Source: Bacterioplanoides pacificum
Lineage (GTDB): Bacteria; Pseudomonadota; Gammaproteobacteria; Pseudomonadales; Oceanobacteraceae
DNA: 64,000 nucleotides
Assembly: GCF_042648445.1 (NCBI RefSeq)
Contig: NZ_JBHRYB010000001.1
Span: 496,001 to 560,000, forward strand
Direction of reading: 5' to 3'
The notes beneath the pieces were generated by a model. The model had not been told where the DNA came from. It made no database searches and was given only the letters and a program-made list of their open reading frames with translations. Shown in pieces: positions 1 to 8,446 of this stretch (the stretch's first letter is position 1; each line of letters begins with the position of its first letter). The translations under genes were made by a program, and so were the position numbers.

Positions 1-816
1 ATCAGACACATTCGCGAAGACGTCGCCTGTGTATTTGAACGCGACCCGGCGGCGCGCAATACCTTTGAGGTAGTCACCACTTACCCCGGCCTGCATGCGA
101 TTATTCATTACCGCCTGGCGAACTGGTTGTGGCGGCGCAGCTTTAAGTGGCTGGCGCGGTTTTTATCGACCTTCAGCCGCTGGATGACCGGTATCGAGAT
201 TCATCCGGGCGCAACCATTGGCCGACGCTTTTTTATCGACCACGGTATGGGGGTGGTGATTGGTGAAACCGCCGAAATTGGTGATGACTGCACCCTGTAC
301 CACGGCGTCACGCTGGGCGGCACCAGCTGGAATAAAGGCAAGCGCCATCCAACGTTAAAAGACGGTGTGGTGGTGGGTGCCGGTGCTAAGGTACTGGGGC
401 CGATTGTCGTTGGTGATAATGCCCGTATCGGTTCGAATGCGGTGGTGACCAAAGAGGTGCCGGATGGTGTGACTGTGGTGGGGATTCCCGGCCGTATCGT
501 GCGTAAAACGACCACGGAGCAGGATGACCGGCGGCGGGCGATGGCGGAAAAAATCGGTTTTGATGCTTATGGTATGGCGGATGAAATGCCGGACCCGATT
601 GCCCGTTCTATTTATAACATGATGGATCATATGCACGCGGTGGACCGGAAAATCGATACCATGTGCAAAGCACTGCACGACCTGGGTGATCGTTCCTGCG
701 ATGAAGCTCTGCCGGAGCTGGAAAAAGAGACTTTTGTCAGTCTGACCGAGTCGGTTCAGGAGTTGCAGCAGGCCTATGGCAACCAGGTGATGCCGGACGA
801 CGATAAACCCTCCTGA
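1..816 (+). CDS. cysE: Serine O-acetyltransferase (5' partial)
   Basis: CysE acetylates serine from acetyl-CoA to O-acetylserine, the carbon precursor of cysteine. The frame is open from base 1, so the true start lies before the window; 271 codons are visible. The first residues (IRHIREDVACVFERDPAARN) are the usual lead-in to the catalytic part of this family. A left-handed beta-helix of hexapeptide repeats follows, with the IHPGA, IDHGMG and HGVTLGG signatures of CysE. A methionine-like TTG at 127 would cut the conserved N-terminal part and is not the start. The long acidic helical C-terminus (VQELQQAYGNQ) is typical of the proteobacterial form found beside isc genes. Its place ahead of iscR-iscS matches Pseudomonas and ties cysteine supply to Fe-S assembly. 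Confidence 0.93.
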   Translation: MRHIREDVACVFERDPAARNTFEVVTTYPGLHAIIHYRLANWLWRRSFKWLARFLSTFSRWMTGIEIHPGATIGRRFFIDHGMGVVIGETAEIGDDCTLYHGVTLGGTSWNKGKRHPTLKDGVVVGAGAKVLGPIVVGDNARIGSNAVVTKEVPDGVTVVGIPGRIVRKTTTEQDDRRRAMAEKIGFDAYGMADEMPDPIARSIYNMMDHMHAVDRKIDTMCKALHDLGDRSCDEALPELEKETFVSLTESVQELQQAYGNQVMPDDDKPS

Positions 817-838
817 AGCGAACGCTCGGGTCGCGAAT

Positions 839-863
839 ATAGTTGACTGAAATAGTCGGGTAT
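839..863 (+). promoter_or_regulatory. IscR type 1 operator within the iscR promoter
   Basis: The 25 bp agree at every position with the published type 1 IscR consensus (ATASYYGACTRWWWYAGTCRRSTAT), with half-sites GACT at 845-848 and AGTC at 854-857. The site overlaps a -35 box TTGACT (843-848). A -10 box CATAAT lies at 867-872, 18 bp away. [2Fe-2S]-IscR bound here would repress iscR and iscS, giving the classical feedback loop. The match is seen in the sequence; the regulation is inferred from E. coli. Confidence 0.85.
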
Positions 864-900
864 ACGCATAATGCCACTCTGAAATGTGTGGAGATGGCTT

Positions 901-1392
901 ATGCGCTTAACAACCAAAGGCCGCTATGCGGTAACGGCTATGCTGGATCTGGCGATTCATGCGAAAACCGGTCCGGTGAGTCTGAATGATATTTCCGGTC
1001 GTCAGGGAATTTCCCTGTCTTATCTCGAGCAGCTGTTCGCCAAACTGCGTCGCAATGGGCTGGTGGCCAGCGTACGTGGCCCCGGTGGTGGTTATCGCCT
1101 GAGTCGTGGCGATGATGAAATTCATGTGGCGGAAATCATCGATGCCGTCAACGAATCCATGGATGCTACCCGTTGTAACCGCCAGGGGGATTGTCAGAAC
1201 GGTGTTGAATGCCTGACCCATCATCTGTGGATGGATCTCAGCGATCAGATTCACGACTTTCTTGCCGGTATTACTCTCAAAGGTTTGCTGCAGCGTGAGG
1301 AAGTGCGCCAGATTGCCGACCGCCAGGATGAAGATGCCAGAAGCCGCATCGATACCATTCTGACCACCGCCAATGAACAGGCGCTTGCCTGA
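901..1392 (+). CDS. iscR: Fe-S cluster-sensing Rrf2 regulator IscR
   Basis: This Rrf2-family winged-helix regulator represses the isc promoter when it carries a [2Fe-2S] cluster. The ATG at 901 follows GGAG and gives the canonical start MRLTTKGRYAVTAM; an in-frame GTG at 886 would only add five residues. Cluster ligands C92, C98, C104 and H107 sit at exactly the E. coli positions. The DNA-recognition segment GISLSYLEQLFAKLR (residues 36-50) and the wing RGPGGGYRL are intact. At 163 residues it has the usual length. A type 1 IscR site lies directly upstream (839-863), so autoregulation is expected. iscS follows after 89 bp. Confidence 0.95.
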   Translation: MRLTTKGRYAVTAMLDLAIHAKTGPVSLNDISGRQGISLSYLEQLFAKLRRNGLVASVRGPGGGYRLSRGDDEIHVAEIIDAVNESMDATRCNRQGDCQNGVECLTHHLWMDLSDQIHDFLAGITLKGLLQREEVRQIADRQDEDARSRIDTILTTANEQALA

Positions 1393-1401
1393 TCGGCATA
1401 A

Positions 1402-1427
1402 CGGCCCGTACTTGACCTGTCGGGCCG
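1402..1427 (+). other. GC-rich hairpin in the iscR-iscS gap
   Basis: CGGCCCG (1402-1408) and CGGGCCG (1421-1427) form a perfect 7-bp stem with a 12-nt loop. No T-run follows, so it is not a standard terminator. In E. coli a structured iscR-iscS intergenic RNA shields iscR mRNA when RyhB triggers decay of the downstream genes. This hairpin could act similarly, which is inference by position. Confidence 0.45.
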
Positions 1428-1481
1428 GCTGTTGACAATGGGCGCCTCAGATCAACTTTTCAGTATTTTGCAGGCCCGCTC

Positions 1482-2642
1482 ATGACCCCCATTTACCTCG
1501 ATTACGCCGCCACCACTCCGGTAGACCCCCGGGTTGCTGAGCAGATGGCCCAGTGTCTGACTCTGGATGGCAATTTTGCCAACCCGGCGTCACGCTCGCA
1601 CCGCTTTGGCTGGCAGGCCGAGCAGGCGGTGGAAACGGCCCGGCGTCAGCTGGCTGACTTACTGAACGCCGACCCGCGTGAAATTGTCTGGACCTCCGGT
1701 GCCACCGAAAGCAATAACCTGGCGCTGAAAGGGGTGGTGGAGTACCGCCAGCAGCAACAGCCTGGGCAGCCGCTGCACATCATCACCTCGGCCATCGAAC
1801 ATAAAGCCATTCTTGATACGGCGGCCTATCTGGAGCAACAGGGGGTGCGTGTCACGTATCTGACGCCGGATGCTGATGGCCTGATCACGGTGGCGCAAGT
1901 GGAAGCGGCGCTGACGCCGGAGACTTGTCTGGTGTCGCTGATGGCGGTGAATAACGAGATTGGTACGGTGACGGATATTGCTGCAATTGCCGCCTTGCTG
2001 ACTTCTCATCCGGCACTGTTGCATGTTGATGCAGCCCAGGCGGTGGCCAAAATGCCACTGGATGTACGTCAGCTGGGGGTCGATTTGTTATCTGTATCGG
2101 CGCATAAAATGTACGGTCCGAAAGGTGTTGGTGCGTTATTTGTACGCCGCGAACCCCAGGTGAAGCTGGTGGCTCAGATGCATGGTGGCGGCCATGAACG
2201 CGGTATGCGTTCCGGTACCTTGCCCACCCATCAGCTGGTGGGGTTTGGTGAAGCGGCGCGTATCGCTGCGGCAGAAATGGCGGCCGATGAACAACGTATC
2301 CGGCAATTGCGCGATACGCTGTGGCGCGGCCTGGAGGCGATCGGCGGTGTCTATCTGAACGGTGATTTACAGCAGCGCAGTTGTGGCCACCTGAACGTCA
2401 GTTTTGACGCTGTCGATGGCGAAATTCTGCTGGCGTCACTGGCTAAAGTGGCGGTGTCATCCGGCTCGGCCTGTACCTCGGCCAGTGTTGAACCGTCTTA
2501 TGTGTTGAAGGCCATCGGCCGCAGTGATGAGCTGGCTCATGCCGGGCTGCGTTTCTCGGTTGGCCGGTTTACCAGTGCGGCTGAAATCGAGGCAGCCATC
2601 GCTGAAGTGACCCGGGTGGTCACGCTGTTACGTGGCAGCTGA
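1482..2642 (+). CDS. iscS: Cysteine desulfurase, IscS type, short C-terminus
   Basis: This PLP enzyme takes sulfur from cysteine as an enzyme persulfide for Fe-S clusters and thio-modifications. The PLP lysine is K209 in SAHKMYGPKG and the persulfide cysteine is C331 in SSGSACTSA. These lie three residues after E. coli K206 and C328, so the core is collinear. The protein stops at 386 residues (VVTLLRGS), about 20 residues short of the 404-residue E. coli enzyme. It therefore lacks the C-terminal tail that contacts IscU. The next gene is ndk, not iscU, so enzyme and operon have lost the scaffold connection together. It probably serves tRNA thiolation or another scaffold. An alternative label is an IscS-like desulfurase of a SUF-dependent organism. 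Confidence 0.9.
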   Translation: MTPIYLDYAATTPVDPRVAEQMAQCLTLDGNFANPASRSHRFGWQAEQAVETARRQLADLLNADPREIVWTSGATESNNLALKGVVEYRQQQQPGQPLHIITSAIEHKAILDTAAYLEQQGVRVTYLTPDADGLITVAQVEAALTPETCLVSLMAVNNEIGTVTDIAAIAALLTSHPALLHVDAAQAVAKMPLDVRQLGVDLLSVSAHKMYGPKGVGALFVRREPQVKLVAQMHGGGHERGMRSGTLPTHQLVGFGEAARIAAAEMAADEQRIRQLRDTLWRGLEAIGGVYLNGDLQQRSCGHLNVSFDAVDGEILLASLAKVAVSSGSACTSASVEPSYVLKAIGRSDELAHAGLRFSVGRFTSAAEIEAAIAEVTRVVTLLRGS

Positions 2643-2683
2643 CCCGACGGACATAAATTTACGTGTTTACGGCTGAATACGCG

Positions 2684-2712
2684 TACAACTTTCATTAAAA
2701 GCTGCGTATAAT
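2684..2712 (+). promoter_or_regulatory. Sigma-70 promoter of ndk
   Basis: A consensus -10 TATAAT (2707-2712) lies 17 bp after a TACAAC -35 box (2684-2689). It is 63 bp before the ndk start, with GGGAGC as ribosome binding site. Confidence 0.65.
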
Positions 2713-2775
2713 CCGCGGGTTTTATTTTCAGTAAACACTAATTCACAAACAATCTGATTATATTGGGAGCTTAAA

Positions 2776-3201
2776 ATGGCTGTAGAACGCACTCTGTCTA
2801 TCGTTAAACCAGACGCAGTTGGCAAAAACGTTATCGGCGAAATCCTGTCTCGTTTCGAGAAAGCAGGCCTGCAAATCGTTGCTGCTAAAATGCTGCAACT
2901 GGACGACGAAAAAGCTGGCGGTTTCTACGCTGAGCACGCTGAGCGTCCTTTCTTCAAAGATCTGGTTGGTTTCATGACCTCTGGCCCTGTTGTTGTACAG
3001 GTTCTGGAAGGTGAAAACGCCATCGCTAAAAACCGTGAACTGATGGGTGCGACTAACCCACAGGAAGCCGAAGCCGGCACTATCCGTGCTGATTTCGCGC
3101 AAAGCATTGATGCGAACGCAGTACACGGTTCTGACTCTGCAGAATCTGCAGCGCGTGAAATCGACTACTTCTTCGCAGCAGACGAAATCTGCCCACGTTA
3201 A
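2776..3201 (+). CDS. ndk: Nucleoside diphosphate kinase
   Basis: Ndk transfers the gamma-phosphate of ATP to nucleoside diphosphates through a phosphohistidine. The active-site histidine is H117 in NAVHGSDS, and the fold signature ERTLSIVKPDAV opens the protein. At 141 residues it has the standard bacterial length. GGGAGC precedes the ATG. It has its own sigma-70 promoter and a terminator-like hairpin. Codons are visibly of the highly expressed type (CGT, CTG, AAA). In Pseudomonas ndk follows iscX at the end of the isc operon; here it follows iscS directly. Confidence 0.96.
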   Translation: MAVERTLSIVKPDAVGKNVIGEILSRFEKAGLQIVAAKMLQLDDEKAGGFYAEHAERPFFKDLVGFMTSGPVVVQVLEGENAIAKNRELMGATNPQEAEAGTIRADFAQSIDANAVHGSDSAESAAREIDYFFAADEICPR

Positions 3202-3219
3202 TCTGCGGATTAATGTGTC

Positions 3220-3270
3220 GGGGCCGGAAAGCGGCCCCAGTCCCACAAAGAGCCTGACCGGCTCTTTGTC
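3220..3270 (+). terminator. Tandem hairpins after ndk
   Basis: A GGGGCC/GGCCCC hairpin (3220-3237) is followed by a perfect 10-bp stem ACAAAGAGCC (3245-3254) / GGCTCTTTGT (3260-3269). The T-run after it is weak, so termination may be partial with read-through into rlmN. Confidence 0.55.
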
Positions 3271-3342
3271 TGCTTTACGCAGGGAGATACCCATGAGCCG
3301 GGATGCTTCTGATTCACACGCTCAACCCAGGTAATCTGTCCG

Positions 3343-4482
3343 ATGTCTGAAACTGCTGAAAAAATCAATTTATTAGGCCTGTCCCCCGCAAAGATGGAAG
3401 CATTTTTTGCCGATCTCGGGGAAAAGAAATTCCGCGCCCAGCAGATGTTGAAGTGGATTCATCAATACGGTGAAGCCGATTTCGGCAAGATGACCAATAT
3501 GAGTAAAGGTCTGCGCGCAAAGCTGGCGGAAGTCAGTGAAATCAGCCTGCCTGAGGTGATTTACGATAAAACCTCCAAAGACGGCACCCGTAAGTGGGTG
3601 ATGCGTATGGCGGGTGGCAGTTCGGTTGAAACCGTATACATCCCGGAAAAAGAGCGTGGCACCTTATGCGTCAGTTCTCAGATTGGTTGTTCCCTCGATT
3701 GTTCTTTCTGCTCCACCGGTAAACAGGGCTTTAACCGCGATCTGTCCGCTGCCGAAATCATTGGTCAGGTATATGTTGCGGCGATGGCATTCCATGAGCC
3801 GGGTGAACGCCGTGAGCGTAAAATCACCAATGTGGTGATGATGGGGATGGGCGAACCGTTACTGAACTTTGATAATGTGGTGGATGCCATGGCGCTGATG
3901 ATGGAAGACAACGCCTATGGGTTATCAAAACGCCGGGTAACCCTCAGCACCTCAGGCGTGGTGCCAATGATTGATAAACTGGCCACGGTGACGGATGTGT
4001 CGCTGGCGATTTCATTACACGCCCCGAATGACGAATTGCGTAACCAGCTGGTACCGCTGAACAAAAAATACCCGATCAAAACCCTGCTGGAATCCGTTAA
4101 CCGTTACCTTTCCGGTCTGCCGGACCGGCGTAAAGCCACCATTGAATACACCCTGATCGACGGCGTGAACGATGAGCTGGAACACGCCGAACAACTGGCT
4201 CAGCTGATGAAACAGGTGCCCTGTAAAATCAACCTGATTCCGTTTAACCCGTTTCCTAATTCCGGTTATAAACGACCGAGTAATAACCGCACCTATCGTT
4301 TCCGCGATCATCTGATTAATGCCGGTCATATCGTGACCATCCGCAGCACCCGCGGCGATGATATCGACGCGGCCTGTGGCCAGCTGGTGGGCAAGGTGGA
4401 GGACCGGACCCGGCGTAGCGCGAAGTACATTAATGCGGTACAACTGGACGATTCTGATAATCAATCTGAGGCACGTCATTAA
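3343..4482 (+). CDS. rlmN: Dual-specificity rRNA/tRNA adenine-C2 methyltransferase
   Basis: RlmN is a radical-SAM enzyme that methylates C2 of A2503 in 23S rRNA and A37 of some tRNAs. The 4Fe-4S/SAM cysteines are C116, C120 and C123 (CSLDCSFC). The GEPLLNFDNV segment and the C-terminal AACGQL cysteine, which is methylated in catalysis, are present. Length 379 is normal. The start ATG follows AGGTAA. Its stop overlaps the next ATG by one base (TAATG), so pilW is translationally coupled. The order ndk-rlmN-pilF-ispG is the Pseudomonas arrangement. Confidence 0.95.
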   Translation: MSETAEKINLLGLSPAKMEAFFADLGEKKFRAQQMLKWIHQYGEADFGKMTNMSKGLRAKLAEVSEISLPEVIYDKTSKDGTRKWVMRMAGGSSVETVYIPEKERGTLCVSSQIGCSLDCSFCSTGKQGFNRDLSAAEIIGQVYVAAMAFHEPGERRERKITNVVMMGMGEPLLNFDNVVDAMALMMEDNAYGLSKRRVTLSTSGVVPMIDKLATVTDVSLAISLHAPNDELRNQLVPLNKKYPIKTLLESVNRYLSGLPDRRKATIEYTLIDGVNDELEHAEQLAQLMKQVPCKINLIPFNPFPNSGYKRPSNNRTYRFRDHLINAGHIVTIRSTRGDDIDAACGQLVGKVEDRTRRSAKYINAVQLDDSDNQSEARH

Positions 4483-5288
4483 TGCTGAAAGGAAGCCGTC
4501 TGGCATTTCGTACCCTGACTCTGATCGCTGCTTTGTTACTGAGCGCCTGTGTCACTGTGGTGGAAACGCCGTTCAACAAAAAAGCATCGGCGGAAAAAGC
4601 CGTGGAAAACTACACCCAGCTGGGGTTGGGGTATCTGCGCCAGGGGCGTAACGATCTGGCGCGCCAGCGTTTACGTAAAGCACTGAGCATCGACGATGAT
4701 TACGCACCGGCTAACGATGCCATGGGGTTATTGTGGCAGAGCGAAGGCGAAGCCGAGCTGGCGGAAGAAGCATTCAGCAAGGCGATTTCGCTGGACGGTG
4801 ATTTTACCCTGGCGAAACATCACCTGGGCCGTTTGTATCTGCAGACCAGCCGGTTTGAGGAGGCTCAGGAAGTGCTCAATGAGGCCGCGACCGATCCGTA
4901 TTATGAGAACCGCGCTAATGCTTATGCCGATCTGGCGATGAGCTATTACCGCAGCGGCGCTACGGAACAGGCGATTCAGTCCTATCGCGAAGCGTTGCGG
5001 ATCACGCCGTATAACGTTGATGCGCTGGTGAATATTTCCACCTTATTGTTCGAGGCGCAGCAATACGCTGAGTCGCAGAAATATTTTGATCGTTTTGAGC
5101 GTCTGGTCAGCCGTGAGCAAACCCGCCACAGTGCCCACAGCTTGTGGCTGGGGATCAAACTGGCGACCATCAGCCAGGATACCCGTCATACGGTTGAGCT
5201 GGCGACGCAACTGAAGCAACATTTTCCGGACTCTCGCGAATATAAGCTGTATCAGCAATCGCTGTCAGATTCCGCAGCAGGGCGTTAA
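4482..5288 (+). CDS. pilW: Type IV pilus biogenesis lipoprotein PilW/PilF
   Basis: This outer-membrane TPR lipoprotein helps localise and assemble the PilQ secretin of type IV pili. A signal peptide ends in the lipobox LLSAC, so C23 is the lipidated residue. About five TPR units run from residue 40 to 210 (for example GYLRQGRNDLARQRLRKAL and DDYAPANDAMGLLWQ). Length 268 matches PilF. It overlaps rlmN by 1 bp and ends 3 bp before ispG, so it sits in one operon with housekeeping genes. In Pseudomonas a RodZ-like HTH gene sits between pilF and ispG; there is none here. Confidence 0.88.
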   Translation: MLKGSRLAFRTLTLIAALLLSACVTVVETPFNKKASAEKAVENYTQLGLGYLRQGRNDLARQRLRKALSIDDDYAPANDAMGLLWQSEGEAELAEEAFSKAISLDGDFTLAKHHLGRLYLQTSRFEEAQEVLNEAATDPYYENRANAYADLAMSYYRSGATEQAIQSYREALRITPYNVDALVNISTLLFEAQQYAESQKYFDRFERLVSREQTRHSAHSLWLGIKLATISQDTRHTVELATQLKQHFPDSREYKLYQQSLSDSAAGR

Positions 5289-5291
5289 CTC

Positions 5292-6410
5292 ATGAGTGCT
5301 TTATTCGAAAACCCGATTAAACGACGCAAAACCCGTCAGATTATGGTGGGCAATGTTCCGGTCGGGGGTGGCGCTCCGATTGCTATCCAGACCATGACCA
5401 ATACCGAAACCACCGATATCGATGCCACAGTAGCGCAGATCATGCGCGCTCAGGATGCCGGTGCGGATATCGTCAGGGTGTCGGTGCCAACCATGGAGGC
5501 GGCGGAAGCGTTTGGTGAAATCCGCCGTCAAGTGTCGGTGCCGCTGGTATCGGATATTCACTTTGATTATCGCATCGCGTTACGTGTGGCCGAGCTGGGC
5601 GTCGATTGCCTGCGTATTAACCCGGGCAATATCGGTCGTGAAGACCGGGTACGCGCGGTGGTGGATGCGGCGCGTGAACGTAATATTCCGATCCGTATCG
5701 GTGTGAATGCCGGATCGCTGGAAAAAGATCTGCAGAAAAAATACGGTGAACCCACACCGGATGCGCTGGTGGAATCCGCCATGCGTCATATCGATATTCT
5801 CGACCGGCTGGATTTTCAGGACTACAAGCTGAGCCTGAAAGCTTCCGATATTTTTATGACGGTTGCAGCCTACAAAAAAATTGCGGCACAAATTGATCAG
5901 CCATTGCATTTAGGTATTACCGAAGCCGGTGGTTTGCGCGGTGGTACGGTTAAATCCTCCATAGGCCTGGGGTTGTTATTGTGGGAAGGCATTGGTGACA
6001 CCATCCGGGTATCATTGGCTGCGGATCCGGTGGAAGAAGTGAAGGTCGGCTGGGATATGCTGAAATCACTGAAACTGCGCTCCCGGGGGATTAATTTTAT
6101 TGCCTGTCCTAGCTGTTCACGGCAGAACTTTGACGTGATTAAAACCATGAACGAATTAGAAATGCGGGTCGAAGACATCCGTACGTCGATGGACGTTTCT
6201 GTGATTGGTTGTGTGGTTAATGGCCCGGGCGAAGCGAAAGAAACCGACGTTGGTCTTGCCGGAGGCCAGCCAAACCTGGTGTATATCGACGGTAAGCCAG
6301 CCCAGAAGCTGAGCAACGACAACCTGGTGGACGATCTGGAAAAACTGATCCGTCAGCGCGCCGAAGATATTGAAAAACAACGTAACGAATTGATTGCCAG
6401 CGACGCCTGA
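5292..6410 (+). CDS. ispG: HMB-PP synthase (MEP pathway)
   Basis: IspG (GcpE) makes (E)-4-hydroxy-3-methylbut-2-enyl diphosphate from MEcPP in isoprenoid synthesis, using a [4Fe-4S] cluster and flavodoxin-type electrons. The cluster ligands C272, C275 and C307, plus E314, are in place (ACPSCSRQNF and IGCVVNGPGE). At 372 residues it is the short two-domain bacterial form. The gap from pilW is only 3 bp, so translation is likely coupled. It depends on Fe-S assembly although the isc scaffold genes are missing next door. Confidence 0.96.
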   Translation: MSALFENPIKRRKTRQIMVGNVPVGGGAPIAIQTMTNTETTDIDATVAQIMRAQDAGADIVRVSVPTMEAAEAFGEIRRQVSVPLVSDIHFDYRIALRVAELGVDCLRINPGNIGREDRVRAVVDAARERNIPIRIGVNAGSLEKDLQKKYGEPTPDALVESAMRHIDILDRLDFQDYKLSLKASDIFMTVAAYKKIAAQIDQPLHLGITEAGGLRGGTVKSSIGLGLLLWEGIGDTIRVSLAADPVEEVKVGWDMLKSLKLRSRGINFIACPSCSRQNFDVIKTMNELEMRVEDIRTSMDVSVIGCVVNGPGEAKETDVGLAGGQPNLVYIDGKPAQKLSNDNLVDDLEKLIRQRAEDIEKQRNELIASDA

Positions 6411-6439
6411 GTCGCTGAAGAGATAAAAAAGACAGAATT

Positions 6440-7720
6440 ATGAGTAAAAAAATTCAGGCCATTCGTGGCATGAACGATATCAAGCCAAACGAAACACCGG
6501 TATGGCAATATCTGGAAAGCACCGTCAAAGAGCTGCTGGCATCTTACGGCTACGGTGAAATCCGTATGCCGGTGGTTGAACAAACCAACCTGTTCAAGCG
6601 CTCCATTGGTGAAGTAACCGACATCGTTGAAAAAGAAATGTACACCTTCGACGATCGTAACGGCGACAGCCTGACGCTGCGCCCGGAAGGTACGGCCAGT
6701 TGTGTACGTGCCTGTGAAGAACACGGCTTGTTGTACAACCAGACTCAGCGCCTGTGGTACATGGGACCTATGTTCCGCCACGAACGGCCGCAAAAAGGTC
6801 GTTACCGTCAGTTTCATCAGATTGGTGTGGAAACCTTTGGGATTGCCACGGCCGATATCGACGCTGAAGTCATTTTGCTGACTGCTCGTTTATGGAAAAT
6901 GCTGGGATTACAGGATGCGGTAACGCTGCAACTGAACACGCTGGGCAGCAACGAAGCACGTGCGGCGTATAAAGAGGCGCTGGTGGCCTATTTATCTGAG
7001 CGTAAAGATCAGCTTGATGAAGACAGCCTGCGTCGTCTTGAGTCCAACCCGTTGCGTATCCTCGACAGTAAAAATGAGCAGACTCAGGCATTGCTGGTGG
7101 ACGCTCCTAAGCTGCACGACCACCTTGATGACGAAAGCCGTGAGCACTTCGACACATTGCGCGGAATTCTTGATGCCGCCGGGGTGAAATACGAAATTAA
7201 TCAGCGCCTGGTACGTGGTCTGGATTATTACTGCAAAACCGTTTTCGAATGGGTAACCGATAAGCTCGGTGCTCAGGGTACCGTGTGTGCCGGTGGTCGT
7301 TACGATGGCCTGGTAGAGCAGCTCGGCGGTAAAGCCACACCGGCGGTTGGTTTTGCCATGGGCGTTGAACGTTTAATCCTGATGTTAGACACTCTGGAAC
7401 TGGTACCAGAGGCGGTTCTGAATACCCTGGATGTGTATGTCTGTGCGCTGGGTGACGGTGCAGACAAAGCCGCGCTGTTATTGTCTGACCAGATCCGCGA
7501 CCAGCATGACTGGTTGCGTGTACAAAGCCATTGTGGTGGTGGCAGCTTTAAGAGCCAGATGAAAAAAGCCGATAAAAGTGGGGCTCGTTTTGCCATTTTG
7601 CTGGGAGAAAATGAAATTGCCCAGCAACAGGCGACGGTCAAAGATCTGACCGGTGAGCTGGAACAGCAAACTCTGGCACAGGCAGACGTTGCCGGCTGGA
7701 TCGCTGAGCACATTAACTGA
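6440..7720 (+). CDS. hisS: Histidyl-tRNA synthetase
   Basis: HisS charges tRNA-His. Class II motif 2 (FRHERPQKGRYRQFHQ), the histidine-specific GLDYYCKTVFEW element and motif 3 (GFAMGVERLI) are all present. The C-terminal anticodon-binding domain runs from about residue 330. Length 426 is standard. It follows ispG after 29 bp in the conserved ispG-hisS-yfgM-bamB-der order. Confidence 0.97.
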   Translation: MSKKIQAIRGMNDIKPNETPVWQYLESTVKELLASYGYGEIRMPVVEQTNLFKRSIGEVTDIVEKEMYTFDDRNGDSLTLRPEGTASCVRACEEHGLLYNQTQRLWYMGPMFRHERPQKGRYRQFHQIGVETFGIATADIDAEVILLTARLWKMLGLQDAVTLQLNTLGSNEARAAYKEALVAYLSERKDQLDEDSLRRLESNPLRILDSKNEQTQALLVDAPKLHDHLDDESREHFDTLRGILDAAGVKYEINQRLVRGLDYYCKTVFEWVTDKLGAQGTVCAGGRYDGLVEQLGGKATPAVGFAMGVERLILMLDTLELVPEAVLNTLDVYVCALGDGADKAALLLSDQIRDQHDWLRVQSHCGGGSFKSQMKKADKSGARFAILLGENEIAQQQATVKDLTGELEQQTLAQADVAGWIAEHIN

Positions 7721-7763
7721 ATAACAATACCGAATAACAACGGGTCACGACTGAGGACTGGGA

Positions 7764-8441
7764 ATGAGCGACGATTTTAAAACGGAAGAAGAACAGGTAG
7801 AAGCGATCAAAAAATGGTGGTCGGAAAACGGCACCAGCCTGTTGCTGTCTATTGTGGTAGTGGCTGGCGGCTGGCTGGGCTGGAATACCTATCAGGACAA
7901 TGTGCGTGCCACTGGTGAAGCAGCCTCTGCTGTGTATTCACAGCTGGTGGAAAAGGCGGCACAACCGGCGGCGCAGCAAACTGACGCACTGAAAAGCGAA
8001 ATGATCGCTCTGGCTGAGCAGCTGAAGAAAGAATACAGCGACACCGTTTACAGCCAGTTTGGCGGTTTATTCCTGGCGCGTTTCGCTGCGGATAACGGTG
8101 ATTTCGATAGTGCCGCCAAAGAGCTGAACGCAGTGATCAGCGCTGCTGAAGACGGTCCGGTGAAACTGACAGCGCAGGTGCGGTTAGCCAATATTCTGGT
8201 GCAGCTGGAAAAATATGACGACGCCCTGGCGCTGGTTCCGGCACAACCGGATGCGGCTTATGCGGCCCAGTTTAATGAAGTGAAGGGTGATGCCTTGTTC
8301 CGCAAAGGCGACCTGGCAGCAGCGCACGAAGCCTATGTGGCGGCCAAAGCGGCAGCTCAGGAAAGTGGTATCAATACCCAGCTGCTGCAACGCAAAATCG
8401 ACAGCCTGACCAGTGTTGAACTGGTTGCTGAGGAGTCTTAA
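7764..8441 (+). CDS. YfgM-like membrane-anchored TPR protein
   Basis: YfgM is an inner-membrane protein with a periplasmic TPR-like domain that associates with the SecYEG-PpiD chaperone site in E. coli. A short cytoplasmic N-terminus rich in acidic and basic residues precedes one membrane segment (residues 24-42, SLLLSIVVVAGGWLGW). The rest is alanine-rich helical repeats. At 225 residues it is close to the family length. Position between hisS and bamB is the conserved one. The gap to bamB is 5 bp. Confidence 0.88.
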   Translation: MSDDFKTEEEQVEAIKKWWSENGTSLLLSIVVVAGGWLGWNTYQDNVRATGEAASAVYSQLVEKAAQPAAQQTDALKSEMIALAEQLKKEYSDTVYSQFGGLFLARFAADNGDFDSAAKELNAVISAAEDGPVKLTAQVRLANILVQLEKYDDALALVPAQPDAAYAAQFNEVKGDALFRKGDLAAAHEAYVAAKAAAQESGINTQLLQRKIDSLTSVELVAEES

Positions 8442-8446
8442 TTCCC

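Noticed and set aside
1432..1469. Internal promoter for iscS with TTGACA
   Set aside because: A consensus -35 is present at 1432-1437, but no -10 box lies at 16-18 bp.
2758..3294. Long minus-strand frame opposite ndk (178 codons)
   Set aside because: It is a mirror of a highly biased ndk sequence; no ribosome site and no protein-like features.
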